A stretch of DNA of 64,000 nucleotides from NCBI GenBank assembly GCA_963575745.1, contig CAUYUJ010005780.1, positions 122,001 to 186,000 of the forward strand, written 5' to 3'. This document shows, one piece after another, positions 41,743 through 52,900 of the stretch. This DNA is from Prorocentrum cordatum. Its lineage: Eukaryota > Sar > Dinophyceae > Prorocentrales > Prorocentraceae. A program made the position numbers and the translations under genes. Under the pieces are notes generated by a model that did not search any database, was not told the DNA's origin, and saw nothing but the letters and a program-made list of their open reading frames with translations. Every line of letters starts with the position of its first letter. Within the stretch, counting starts at the first letter, position 1.

Positions 41743-44700
41743 AGAGAGAGAGAGAGAGAGAGCTGATCCTGAACATTCTTCTGACAGAGCCTGGTCGCCG
41801 CCTGACAGTCAGCACCTAGCACAGCAGGGCGCGTGGCGATCTGGCCACAGATGGCTATGCCGCAGTGCTCGGCCATAGCTGGGGTTTGCGGCCGAACGCC
41901 TGGAACGATGCCTTTGACAATCGCAACTGGGCCCTCTCCCTCATCAGGGCACGCAGCGACTGCCCAGGCTGCTCTCTGCAACGGTCGAATCCAAGGCTTC
42001 GTGCTCGAACCGTCCGAGGCGAGACGCAAGGGGGCCTGGGAAGTGAGATCCGCAATCAACTCAGGTTCCATGTCAAGCGAGTTGCCATTGCCGTCATAGA
42101 GAAACACCTCACTCGACACAGAAGGGCATGGCAACTCACTATCTTCGTATACGTGCACCCCTCTGGTGAAAATGGGGTTGTCGGGACTCTCACGCGCAGC
42201 GTGGAGGTATTCATCAGGGACCTCGGACGCCGCACGTGCATCAACAACACGCTGGGGCTGGCACGTATAAAGCCTATGGTGGACTGTGTCTGGTTCACCA
42301 CACTCACACAACCCGTCGCACAGGTACCCCGCACGCATCGCACGATCATTAGTCCACAGTCCGCCGCATGCGCAACTCTTAATGAGGTATTACTGGAAAC
42401 GGTTAAACTTCCGAGCGTTTGGCCCCCGCGGCGTCCCGAATAAGGTCGAGGGAGGCCCTGGTCCCAGGAGCAAAACCGAGCTTACGGGAAAATTCAAACT
42501 CACGCTCCCTTTGCAAGCCAGCCTCCAGCTGGTCTGCTAAGAGGGCTGGAGGAGTGACAGACAGATCTATCTGCAAACCGTTGTGGTCGATCCAGGGCAG
42601 CGGGCCTTCAGCACGCCACCCCGCGCGCCTTAAACTCAAGACAGCCCGAGAGATAGGCCCATGTGACTTGTTCCACGAGGGCACTCTAAGGGCTTACACA
42701 ACTCCCAGAGCTTCAAAAGCTCAGCGTGCGAGACCAGAGACAGATCAGGACGCCGCGAAGCGGTCCATATCATCCTACACCATTGTATCGCTGGGGCCAT
42801 GGCAAATCGAGCACTACCGCCCCCCAGCAAAACACCCTTAACCGCGAGCGAAACGCCACCATGAGCAGGCCCTTCATGGCGGGCCATCATTCTCTTCAAG
42901 CTCAGCCACTCCGAGGCCGTGAGACCCAAGACTTCGGCCCCGAAACCAGCAGCAGGGGCCGCGCCTTGCTTCAAGATCTTCTTAAAGGGGGTCTCCTTGG
43001 GTCCCTTAAAACGCCTTCGGATGGCCCGAACTTTACGAATTCGCTTTTTTTCATATGCGCTATCCTACCCTTCTGCTTCAGACGAGCTCGCTGTGCACAC
43101 CGTCGAGCACCCGCTGCCTCATCCACACCAAGGTATGTCACGCTCGGCTTACACACTGACTGGGGCAGATCGAGGGCAGCGCATACATCGCGACCGGGCT
43201 CTCGATGTGTGGACAATATGGATAGCTTACCTGGATGTAGTTCAGCATTCAACTTCTTGCTGGCGGCTTGGAACTGATGCATGCCTGCGACGGCCACAGA
43301 CTTGGCGATGACATAGTCACTGGATGAAACGTGATGCCCAGTGTCGTCAATGTAATTCTGGAAGTCCACGAACGGCGCACGCTCGACGAACGTGTCCAGC
43401 GCGTCCACAGCATGGACCTTGATGGATAGGTCACTGTACCCGTCACCTGCAGGCAAGCCGTGCGTGGCAATCAGCGCCGTCCGAGAGTTGTGGCGACCGA
43501 GCCTGATGATCCTCGGGCAGGACCACATGTTGACCACGAGCTTAAACCAACAGGTCGGTGCACCGTGCCGCTGGAACTTGACCCTGAGCCCGTGCAGCGG
43601 GATGGACTCGTAGTACTTGCTCCAGTCCGCCACTATGAGCACGCCGCACATGTGCGCAACCTGGTTGCTCTCAGACCGAGCAGCCTGCAACCATGCACAA
43701 TCCGTGGCTGAACGACCACGACTGGCACCCCAATACTTGCGGTCGCGGGCCGCGTGCAGGTGCGCTACCATCGGCTTGCGTGCTCTCTGCCAAACACGGT
43801 ACACGCCAACCTATAAGATAACAAGACGGTTGCCACCCGTCGTCTTGCCCAACAACGGCATCTGGATCCAGCAGAGCTGCTTGGGCAGCATGCCGACGGC
43901 CTCCGACGCCGCGAGCAGCAGCGCCAGCGTGTGGAGGCCGTCGTCGCCCAGCAGCATGAGGTGCCTCGGGTGGAAGTTGCCATAGCTCGTCGCTGTCCCA
44001 GCGGGGAAAGACTGCGCTGCACGCCTGAGATCATCAGGCTCGAGCAGTGGGCACATAGAGCGGTCAGGGATCCATGGCCCCGTCGCCTTCTCAGAAGCCT
44101 GCCACAATCGACGGTGCATCTCAACCTCCTGAGCGACGATGGTGACGGGGTCGCCAGCCTGGATCCCGATCGCCACAGCCGGCGTGGGGATGGTCTTGAC
44201 CTTCGTGGCGCGGCGAAGTGGCCGCGCCCCGCCGCTCGACGCCATGCGACACCACTCGGCCCACGCAGCATTGGAGTCCTTCTCCTGCCCCTTGACCGCC
44301 AGGGCGACGTCATCTGCAATTTCATCGACAAAAGATTGTATCTGATCCAGATCCATCGGGATCGTGTTGACCAGCGCTCTGGTCTGGGCAACCGTTGCAT
44401 CTAGCCTCGCGTTCAGTCCCTGCCCAGGGTATGGTGAGATGGCAAACGTCGCTATCTCTTCAGAGCACTGCATCATGGAATCTGGCTTCGCATACAACAT
44501 CTGGATCGTGGTAAGAGCGTTCTGTAGCCATTGCCAGCCCTGTCCGATACTCTGAACGTCGCTGAGATCTTTGGACGGGTAGGTCACGTTGGCCCATCGG
44601 GGCTCTAGGTTTCTGGCGTATGCTCCTGGCCCACGAAGCTCAACCCCAGTGTTCTGCGCGATGTACTCCGCAAGCGACACAGCAAACTTGCCGTAGACAC

Positions 44701-45600
44701 GCGTCAGCAGAGCCCACACCATCGCAACATCGCTGTTGGGATCGGCCGCCAGCTCGACGGTGCGCTCCGCGAGCTTGCGGTGCAACACCCAGTCGATCGG
44801 CCTGGACAGCGGCCCAGGCGGCGGCAGAACTGGCAGCTTGGATGAAACAGAATAACCCCGTTGTCAACCAACTGCAACTGGACTGGCCTATGCGCCTTCT
44901 TGCGCCACGACATGACTGAGTGCACACCGCGACACCCACGAACCATGGCATCATTCAGACAGAAGAAGTCTATCCTGCTCGTGCCAGTGCCTCCACGACG
45001 CGTGACGCGGCTGGGATGAGCCAAGACCAGGTCGGCGTGCTGAGGAAAGAGAGACTGCTCAAGATCGATGGGTGCCATGTTCCAGTCTCCACCAATCAGC
45101 GTTGGCCCCGAACATTGAGCAATCAACCTGCCTGCAGTAGACAAGATATCAGCATTGATACCGACGGGGCCGATGGAGCCTTTCATGTAAACGTTAAATA
45201 TCGCTATCGGAGGCCACCCGGCTATGTCTATTATGACCTGCTGCAACCTGTGCTCCCAAAGACATTGTCCGTGCTCAGGGTGCCGAAGGCCTAGCGCATC
45301 GCGTGCAAACGCTGCTGCTCCACCAGAGGGGGCAGAACCAGCAGTGCTCCGCGCAGGGATGGCCGAACATTTCCATTGTCTGTTGCGCGCCCACGTGTGG
45401 AGCGCCTCCAGCGTGTCCCCAGTGTAGCCTATCTCCTGACACATGAGGATGAGCGCCTTGGACTTCGTGAGCCTGGTCTTCAGCGTATCGCGACCTCCTG
45501 AAGCGTTGAAGGTCTCGATGAAGAAAGTGCCCTGCGCCGCGGGCGCAACGGGCTGGCGCACTGCGCCTCCACGAAGCCGAAGCCCTGAGAGCGGGGGAAG
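40795..45600 (-). pseudogene. LINE ORF2: endonuclease, reverse transcriptase, RNase H
   Basis: Endonuclease (about 45530-44880): CQEIGY (45445-45428), GGDWNM (about 45095) and SRIDFF (about 44980), the Mg-binding and catalytic blocks of the exonuclease-endonuclease-phosphatase fold. A frameshift near 44850 leads into the linker. Reverse transcriptase: PAGTATSYGNFHPRHL, an in-frame TAG at 43811-43813 just after NRLVIL, motif A VADWSKYYES (about 43635-43605), motif B GLPAGDGYSD (about 43460) and motif C NYIDD (about 43355). Another frameshift lies near 43030, then GFGAEVLGLTASEW. RNase H follows: a CxC..HxxxxxC knuckle (about 42310), LASDGSS (about 42020), MAEHCG (about 41865), GADCQA (about 41810), then a GA expansion, then the tail IRRVKAHRDEE. 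Terminal FQCRKC and ILCIRCGGW motifs precede the stop at 40795. Not translatable as one protein. Confidence 0.85.
41697..41762. repeat. GA dinucleotide expansion inside the RNase H region
   Basis: About 30 GA units broken once by AAA (41739-41741). On the coding strand they encode alternating Leu-Ser between GADCQAATRL and the VKAH strand, and the reading frame differs on the two sides. Confidence 0.9.
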
Positions 45601-45601
45601 A

Positions 45602-46815
45602 TCATCGGGAACGCTTCCGCCTCTTAGCTGCCATTTCGCCGAGGGGCCTCTCGAACTCCGCGGAGCTGGCCTGCGCAGCCTGGAACAACTGCTGCCGCTC
45701 GGACTCTTCCAGTTCATCCAAGGCGCGCTTGTGTTCACCAGGCCCAGCAGCATCGCCATCAGCAGCAGCCTCAGGAGCATCAGCAGGAGGCATGGCCGCG
45801 TCCCTCGTGGGCATCTTCCCCGCGAGGTGTTCGCGCAGCTTCGACCAGGCCGAGGAGCCGAGCAGGTTGCGCACCTCCTCATCCTCGATGTCCTCGGGCT
45901 TGACGTTGAGCGGGTCGCCGTCCTCGCGATCCTTCTTGGCCGTGGCCGAGCCCAGCTGCTGCGCCGCGTTGCTGACCTCAGTCTGGAGCACCGTGACCTC
46001 AACCTTCTTGGCTGCCAGCGTGGCGCGCTTCGCGGCGATGGTCTCTTGCAACTCTTCCAGCTGCTTCTGCTTCTCGGTGAGCTCGGCTTCAAGCTTTGTG
46101 ACCGCAGCAGTGACCTTCTGAAGGTCGGCCGTGGCGCGGCGGTGCACCACGGCTGGGGTCCGCAACGCCTTCTGCTGCGCTCGCACATCATCAATCTTGG
46201 CCTGGATGGTGGCCCGCAGGCAATCGTGGTCGGTGCCGTGCGGGACCGCCTTGTAGCTGGCCTCGAAGCACGCCAGCATGGTGGCAAGCTTGGCCTTCTT
46301 GGTCTCGTCGGAGTCCGTCTCCTGGATCTTCGTGTCCTTCTGGGGCTCGACACCAGGCTTCCAGGGAGGCTTGGTGCTGGTCCCCTCCTTGTCCTTGTCC
46401 GCGCTCGAAGGAGCAGGGTGCCCCCCTCCGCGCAGCAACTTCTCAATCTCAGCAAGGCGTTTGGTGAGGTCGGGCGCCAGACTCGCTGGAGCCGATCGCT
46501 GCAGCCCGTTGCCCTTGCCCTTGCCTCCTCGCCCGCCTGGACCATCAGCGGCATGCTCCTTCTCCCACTTCCGATGGTTCTCCCAGGCTGCCTTTCGGAT
46601 GCGCAGAGGGGCCTCCCGCCCGCAAGCGCACCGCACACGGCATGCCCAGTTTGCGGTCGCCATCCCGCACGCGCCGCACGCCCACGTAGGCCCCCTGGGG
46701 CCGCGCAGGACATCTGGCAAGTCGGGAGGCAGCGGTACCATCGGCCACCGAGGGCGGTGGCGGCCGATGCAGACAGAGCGATCTTTGTAGCTTGGCCCGC
46801 AAGCACGAGCCGCAC
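45602..46815 (-). CDS. LINE ORF1, zinc-finger and coiled-coil protein
   Basis: Open from about 46993 through the microsatellite; a sensible start must lie between 46869 (leader) and about 46730, and 46815 is only an estimate. WACGACGMATANWACRVRCA then CG (about 46700-46635) gives a RanBP2-type four-cysteine finger. A basic segment, a proline-rich linker (KPPWKPGVEPQKD) and a heptad-patterned coiled coil follow (about 46130-45960, TKLEAELTEKQKQLEELQE). The C-terminus is basic (MAAKRRKRSR), ending at 45602. The ORF2 endonuclease begins in another frame immediately after. The layout fits an ORF1 RNA-binding chaperone; no interior lesion is visible. Confidence 0.65.
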
Positions 46816-46848
46816 TGAAGATACGTGCTTGCAAGCACAGGAAACTCG

Positions 46849-46869
46849 CCTGTGCCAGTACGGCTATGA
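46849..46869 (-). other. possible degenerate spliced-leader relic
   Basis: Minus strand CATAGCCGTACTGGCACAGG region matches the leader at about 14 of 21 positions. Alone this would be weak. Its position between a CATCCT microsatellite and a retrotransposon 5' end matches the other relics. Confidence 0.35.
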
Positions 46870-46935
46870 GGATGAGGATGAGGATGAGGATGAGGAGGAG
46901 GAGGAGGAGGAGGAAGAGGAGGAGGAGGAGGAAAA
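46870..46935. repeat. GATGAG/GAGGAG microsatellite
   Basis: GATGAG units (46867-46893), then GAG units to 46933. It lies between the receptor gene's stop codon and the LINE 5' end. Confidence 0.9.
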
Positions 46936-46980
46936 GCTGGGGCGGAGGCGACCAGCAGCAGCGGTACGCTGGGCCGAGGC

Positions 46981-49900
46981 TCAGAAAACCCAAAACAGGT
47001 TGCTACGATCGCTGCGGACAGAACCCATGCTGTCCGACCGCCGCACGCCCTTTTCTGCGTTCATGTGCTGCTCCAGGGCCTCCACGAGCGGACCGAACAG
47101 CTCCCGTTCCTCCACTGCCGCGCCCTCCTGCTTGGCAACCTTGTGCGTGTACTTCTGCGGGAAGAAGCGTTCCTTCGACTGCCGGATGTGGCGCAGCACC
47201 TGTTCCATGTGGCGCCCGCTGCTGCTGCGCCCGGTGCCGCCCACCTGGCGGAGCACCAGCGAATAGAGGCCGAGCACTGGCTCCACGAGCGCCTCCTCTA
47301 CAGGAGCAAGGAACTGCTAATCACGAACTTTCGGAGGCCCGCGCTGATTTCTTGGATCGGCGCTGGGCCCTCTTTCTCTGGCGCTCTGAGCGCGCCAGGT
47401 GCGGCGCCTGAGGTGTCGCCAGGAGGCTTCAAGGCCGATCCGAAAGATGCGCGCGGACCTCCGAACGTTTGTGTTCATGCCGTGTTCTCTGCTTCGACTC
47501 CTTGTCGCAGGCCCCATGAGCGTGCCCCTGCTGGCAGCAGGAGAACTCGCCCTCGAAGACGTACATCGACAAGGAAGGGAGCCAGTCCTCGGTGACGCGC
47601 TGGAGCTCGCCGCCCTCGGTGGACAAGACGAAGAAGTTCTCCAGCCCGCTGCTGCAGATCTTCGACAACATCTCGGCGCGGCACCACCCGCGGGAGTTGT
47701 ACGAGTGCAGGTCCTGCAAGAAAGGAAAAATCCAGAGATGCTGGCGTCGCCGTTGTTGTCGTCATCGTCGTCGTTGTCGTATCTGCGTCGGAACTCAGGA
47801 CACTCACGGATCGATCTGGCTCGACAACTGCTGCAGGAAGATGGGGTGCAGGTCCTGGAGGAAGTGCGAACTTGGCAAGCACAAGAGGCCAGGCCCCAAG
47901 AGGCCCCAAAAGGCGACAAGGGGCCCGAAAGAGACCCCAAGAGGCTCGACAACGACTTCCGAGAGTCTCCAAGAAACCCGCGAGAGGCATCCGACGAGAT
48001 CCCAATGAACGTCCACGAAGCCTCAGAGCGCCAAAACCAGTGACTTCCATTTGGTTTTTCAATATTTTTGGCACTCTCGCCTTTTCGCCTTTCCGACGCT
48101 CCAAGACGGCCCAAGAAGCTTCCAAGACCACCCCAAGACGGCCCAAGAGGCCTCCAAGAGAGGCCCACGACCGTCCAAGAGAGCCCCACGACAGCCCAAG
48201 AGGCGCCCAAGACGGTCCAAGAGGACCCCAAGAGGGCCCCAAAAGAGGCCCAAGATGGAGACCACGAGCCGACAATCCGAGCCTTCCGCTCCAAGAGACC
48301 CCCTGGAAGCCCCAAGAGGTTCCTAAGAGGCCCCAACAAGCGACAAAGGGCCCGAAAGAGACCCCAAGAGTCTCGACAACGACTTCCGAGAGTCTCCAAG
48401 AACACCCTCGAGAGGCATCCCACGAGATCCCAATGAACGTCCACGAAGCCTCAGTGCCAAAACTATTGATTTCCTATGGGTTTTGCAAGGTGGTTTGCCT
48501 CCTCGCCGTTTCGCCTCCCCGACGCTCCACGACTGCCCAAGAAGCCTCCAAGACCACCCCAAGACGGCCCAAGAGGCCTTCAAGAGAGCCCCAAGACCGC
48601 CCAAGAGGGCCCCACAACAGCCCAAGAGGCGCCCAAGACGGTCCAAGAGGACCCCAAAAGGGGCCCACCACGGAGGCAAAAAAGCCTCCAGGACCACCCC
48701 AAGACGGCCCAAGAAACCTCCAAGAGAGCCCCGAGACCGCCCAAGAGGGCCCCACGACAGCCCAAGATGCGCCCAAGACGCTCCAAGAGGACCCCGAGAA
48801 AGCCCTAAGAGGGGCCCAAGATGGAGGCCACGAACCGAAAATCCGAGCCTTCCGCTCCAAGAGGCCTCCTGGACGCCCCAAAAGGCTCCTAAGAGGCCCC
48901 AACAAGCGACAAGGAACCCGAAAGAGACCCCAAGAGGCTCGAAAACGACTCCCGAGAGTCTCCAAGAAGCTCTCGAGAGGCATCCCACGAGATCCCAATG
49001 AACGTCCACGAAGCCTCAGAGCCCCCACCCAGGCACGGTGGCGAATGTGACGAAGGAAACTAGATCAAACCAACCGCCGACCCTACAGCTCCGCACCGCT
49101 CCAAGAGGCCTCCTGGACACCCCAAAAGGCTCATAAGAGGCCCCCAAAAGACGACAAGGGGCCCGAAAGAGACCCCAAGAGGCTCGAAAACGACTCCCGA
49201 GAGTCTCCACGAAGCTCTCGAGAGGCATCCCACGAGATCCCAATGAACGTCCCCCTCCTCCTCCGCCTCCTCCTCCCCCTCCTCCTCCCCCTCCTCCTCC
49301 ACCTCCTCATCCTCTCCCCCCTCCTCCTCCTCCTCCTCCTCCTCCTCCTCCTCCTCCTCCTCCTCCTCCTCTGCCACTCGCCTTTTCCACGCTTTCGCTT
49401 CTACCCTGCTCCCCCCCAAACCCCGCCCCCCCTGACACACGACGACACATAGCAGCGGAGGGATGAAGTCGAGAAGAAAAGGAAACTGCAGAATGTTGTC
49501 TTGTTCCCTGCGATCGTATTCACGAGCGGCCACCTTCCGAAACAGAAGGTTCAGGCGGGCAAAGAATGGCTCCCGCCTGCGAAATCACCCAAAGCCAGCC
49601 ATCCATAAACAAAAAAACGACCCAGCAGCACCCTATTGACAACGACCACACGGGCACTCGACAGCCGTGCACCAACACGGGCCGGCGGAATGAGCGAAGC
49701 GATTAAATAAACACCACAACGCGTTAGAAATGTTGCCCCCTGGTTCCATACTAAACCTGCCGAGGACGACAACGACGGCGAACATGAAAAACCACAACAC
49801 GTTAAACAAAAATTGCCCCCTCTGGTTCCGGACTGACCCTGCCGCCGACGACGACGGCGGCCAAACTAAAGACCACAACACGTTAACAAATTGCCCCCCC

Positions 49901-52900
49901 CCAGTTTCGGACCAAACCTTTCGACGACGACGACGACGACGACGGCGAAAATGACCACACCACGTTAACAACGTTCCCCCGCCGATTCCGGACAACCTGC
50001 CGACGACGACGACGACCCGAAAATGAAGACCACAACACTTTAACACAATTTCCCCCTGGTTCTGGACTCAACCTGCCGACGCCGACGACGGCGGCGGGTA
50101 GCAGTGAGCAGGTAGCGTAGGCAGCCAAAATCTGGGGCTGATTGCGTTTGGAACGGTATTCCAAAACCTGGGGCTGAATGCTTTTGGAACGGCATTCCAA
50201 TACCTGGGGCTGAATGTGTTTGGAACGCCATTCCAAAATCTATGGCTCCAATCTCTTGAGCCCTCCAGGACGTCAAGGAGCACACCATTCCGCTGGACCG
50301 CCCAGGGGCCCACGAAAGTGGCGACAGCTGCGCAGTTCGCAGCTCCCAGGGACGGCGAGGTCCCAGTCTGATCGTCGTGGGACACCACTCCGCTGGACCT
50401 GCATAGGGCCTACGATAGTGGCGACAGTTTCGCAATTCGCAGCCCCCACGGAAGAGGAGCAAAAGGCAGGACGAGGATGACATGGAGGAGGGAGGAAGGG
50501 GAAGGGGGAGGACAAGCTAGGTGCGCTCGCGTCATATCTGACGTCCTACCCCTCCCTCCCATCCCTTACCATGGCGCTGATTTTCTCTATCCGCGGACGC
50601 GTGTCGTAGCGGACCTGTGGCTCCGCGCGCGCGTGCGTAGTGGGTGGTGGTGCGCGTGCGTGCGTGCGTGCGTGTGTGTGTGGTTGTGGTGGTGGTGGTG
50701 GTGGTGGTGGTGGTGGTGGTGGTGGTGGTGTGGTGGTGGTGGTGGTGGTGGTGGTGGTGGTGGTGGTGGTGGTGGTGGTGGTGGTGGTGGTGGTGCGGCG
50801 CGGTGGTGGCGGGCGGATGGGCGCGCGAGAAAGAGGCCCGCGCTGGGGCGAGAACGCCATCCTCAACGACGGAGGCCAAACACCGATCCGAAAATGAGGC
50901 CCACGCTGGAGCGGGAGCACGATTCGGAACGATTCGGGAGCAGAAATGAGGCCGGCGCCTCAGCGAGAGCAGCATTTTAGAAAAAAACACAAGCGAAAAC
51001 CCAACTCCGGGGAATCCTGTGTGTAAAAAAACAGTACGCGGGGGGGGGCCGAATATCTTCCGGACGCCATCAGGGGAAGTGGGAGAGTATTTTCATATTG
51101 TGTAATTGTTGAGGGGCCTCGGAGACCGCAGTGTTCATACGCGCGCCCGAGCGTGAAAAAGACGAGGCGAGCCCCGCAAACCTAGCTGACCTGAACAAAG
51201 GCACTCAATTGCGAAGATGGTCTCACGCAAATGCGGATGCATAGCCCTACCCATGCACCCAAAGTTGACCCCGCGATCCAGATGCGACCCCGCGATGGCT
51301 CCAAGCTGACCCTAATAGGCGACGGATGACGGCGACGAGTGGGGGGGGGAGGAGATCCACCCAGAGTGCGGAGTCTGAAACACAGACGGAGTCTGAACCC
51401 AACGATCGTTCGGTTTCTTGTTCGTTTTCTTCTTCTCTTCTCATTATTCTTCGTATTCTTCTTCACATCCGCGTGGTTGTTCGACTCCACGTGCTTCGCG
51501 GGCGGCGCCACGATGATGAAGACGTCCGCGCTGGAGGCGTAGACCGGCAGAGAGGAAACGGCGAGAGTCTGCATGCCACGGTGCTCCTGGGCGATGCTGC
51601 AGTAGTCCACCCACACGTAGACGTTCTTCCACGCGCCCCTCGCGCCGGCTGCGCGCATCTGGTGTGCGGCGGTCCTGACGGCGCTCTTCATGGCCTTCAG
51701 CTGCGTCTGCTGCTCGTCGTCCGGGAAGCCCCAGCCAAGCCACTGGTGGGAAAGGAAGATCACGCTGCGGTTCGTCTTGAACCTCGCAAGGTCGTCCTCG
51801 GTGTCGAGGAACTCTAGCTTGCCCTGGCTGCGCAACTTCTCGTAGCTGGTGAGTTCCTGCATCTGCAAGAACTCCTCCGCGCTCACCAAAACCATCGGGT
51901 GCATCAACTTGCCCGCGCCCTGCACCGCCTTCTCTACCGTCTGCTGGATCCGCTGGGCGCGCTCCTCCTCGAGCAGCGTGCGCCGCTCGATCTCCTTCAC
52001 CCGCCAATTCTTCAGGGCGCTGGCGGCGTGCAAGAAGCTGAGGCGCAAGTCGCCGGCCTCTGTGAACAGCGGGCGGCTGCAGCAACTGCCCTCGGCGTAG
52101 GCCGCGACCGCGTCGTCGATCTTCATGTCACTCAGCAAGAACATGTTGTCCCGGGCCTTCCGAAGCGGCACCGTCACTTGCCGCGACAGTATAATGAAGA
52201 GCATGATGGCGCCGACCATGATGGGCAGCCCCAGGTAGATGAGCTGGATGTTGATCTCCTCGATGCGGCCCGTGATGGCCTCGGCGTCCACCAGGTCCAC
52301 GAGCAGCAGGCCCAGGCCCTCGGCGAGTGGGTCGGCGATCGGCTTGGCCACCACTGCATACTTCCCAATGTACTGCAGCACCTCGACCTGGCCCCAGTCG
52401 CAGTCGAGCTCGCCGTCGTCGCTGGCGGAGCAGTGACGCTCCATAAGGACCTTGGCCACCGGCTGGATGGGTTGCATCACCGCCCCTTCCTTGTCGCCCT
52501 GGACCAGCCCGACGGGGTTCTTCTCCAGGTCCTCGATGCTCTGGCCCTCCAGTGAACTCGCAAGCAGCTCGCCCTGCCGAGTGAGGACGAAGATGACGGT
52601 GCTGTCGCGCGAGGTCGCCGCGACCTCCCCGAGCATGCTCTGCAAGTTCTTCTCGCCGAAGGTGTTCTCGTAGTCCGCCACTCTGATGGTCACGCGACCC
52701 CAGGCGCTGTTTGGGGCCCAGGACGGGCCCAGCAATGGGAAGAGGACGGCCTTACGCACAAGCGCGTTCTGGGTGTCAACCTGGGGAAACCAAACAAAAG
52801 GTACCCATACCGCTACTCCCTGGACCGCTCCCGGGGTGCGTTCTGACCAGAATTCCGAGGCGAATCCAGGTGGGTGGCGACGAGGGCCTCTCAGGATGCC

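Larger units (their letters stand above)
40726..46869 (-). mobile_element. nearly full-length LINE (non-LTR) retrotransposon
   Basis: About 6.1 kb in the expected order: degenerate leader (46849-46869), ORF1 (46815-45602), ORF2 with apurinic-type endonuclease, reverse transcriptase, RNase H and terminal cysteine motifs (45600-40795), a 3' untranslated region of about 70 bp with a stem-loop, and a simple-sequence tail. Lesions are few: one stop codon, about two frameshifts and a GA expansion, so it decayed more recently than the copy at 6300-10080. It begins about 110 bp beyond the stop codon of the receptor gene, on the same strand. Confidence 0.85.
47714..51466 (-). other. receptor intron 2, packed with tandem repeats
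   Basis: 3753 bp, from GTGAAG to TTTTCCTTTCTTGCAG. From its 3' end it holds the CTTGG-unit element (47870-49245), a CTC tract (49250-49375), a ~79-bp array (49700-50095), a 36-42-bp array with TTGGAAnnnnnTTCCAA dyads (50120-50245), a ~104-bp duplication (50284-50450), a GGT tract (50660-50795) and unremarkable sequence. It splits the TIR-like domain just before the RGWCRAE block. Confidence 0.65.

Noticed and set aside
46816-46993. Upstream extension of LINE ORF1 through a Leu-Ile-rich segment
   Set aside because: The extension is the translated microsatellite and runs into the end of the receptor gene; the ORF1 start must lie downstream of it.
47808-47854. Possible extra exon of the receptor gene (DLHPIFLQQLSSQIDP) with CCTCCAG before and GTGAGTG after
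   Set aside because: It is 47 bases long, so including it would break the frame into RGWCRAE. Skipping it gives a continuous TIR-like domain. It may be a decoy or alternative exon.
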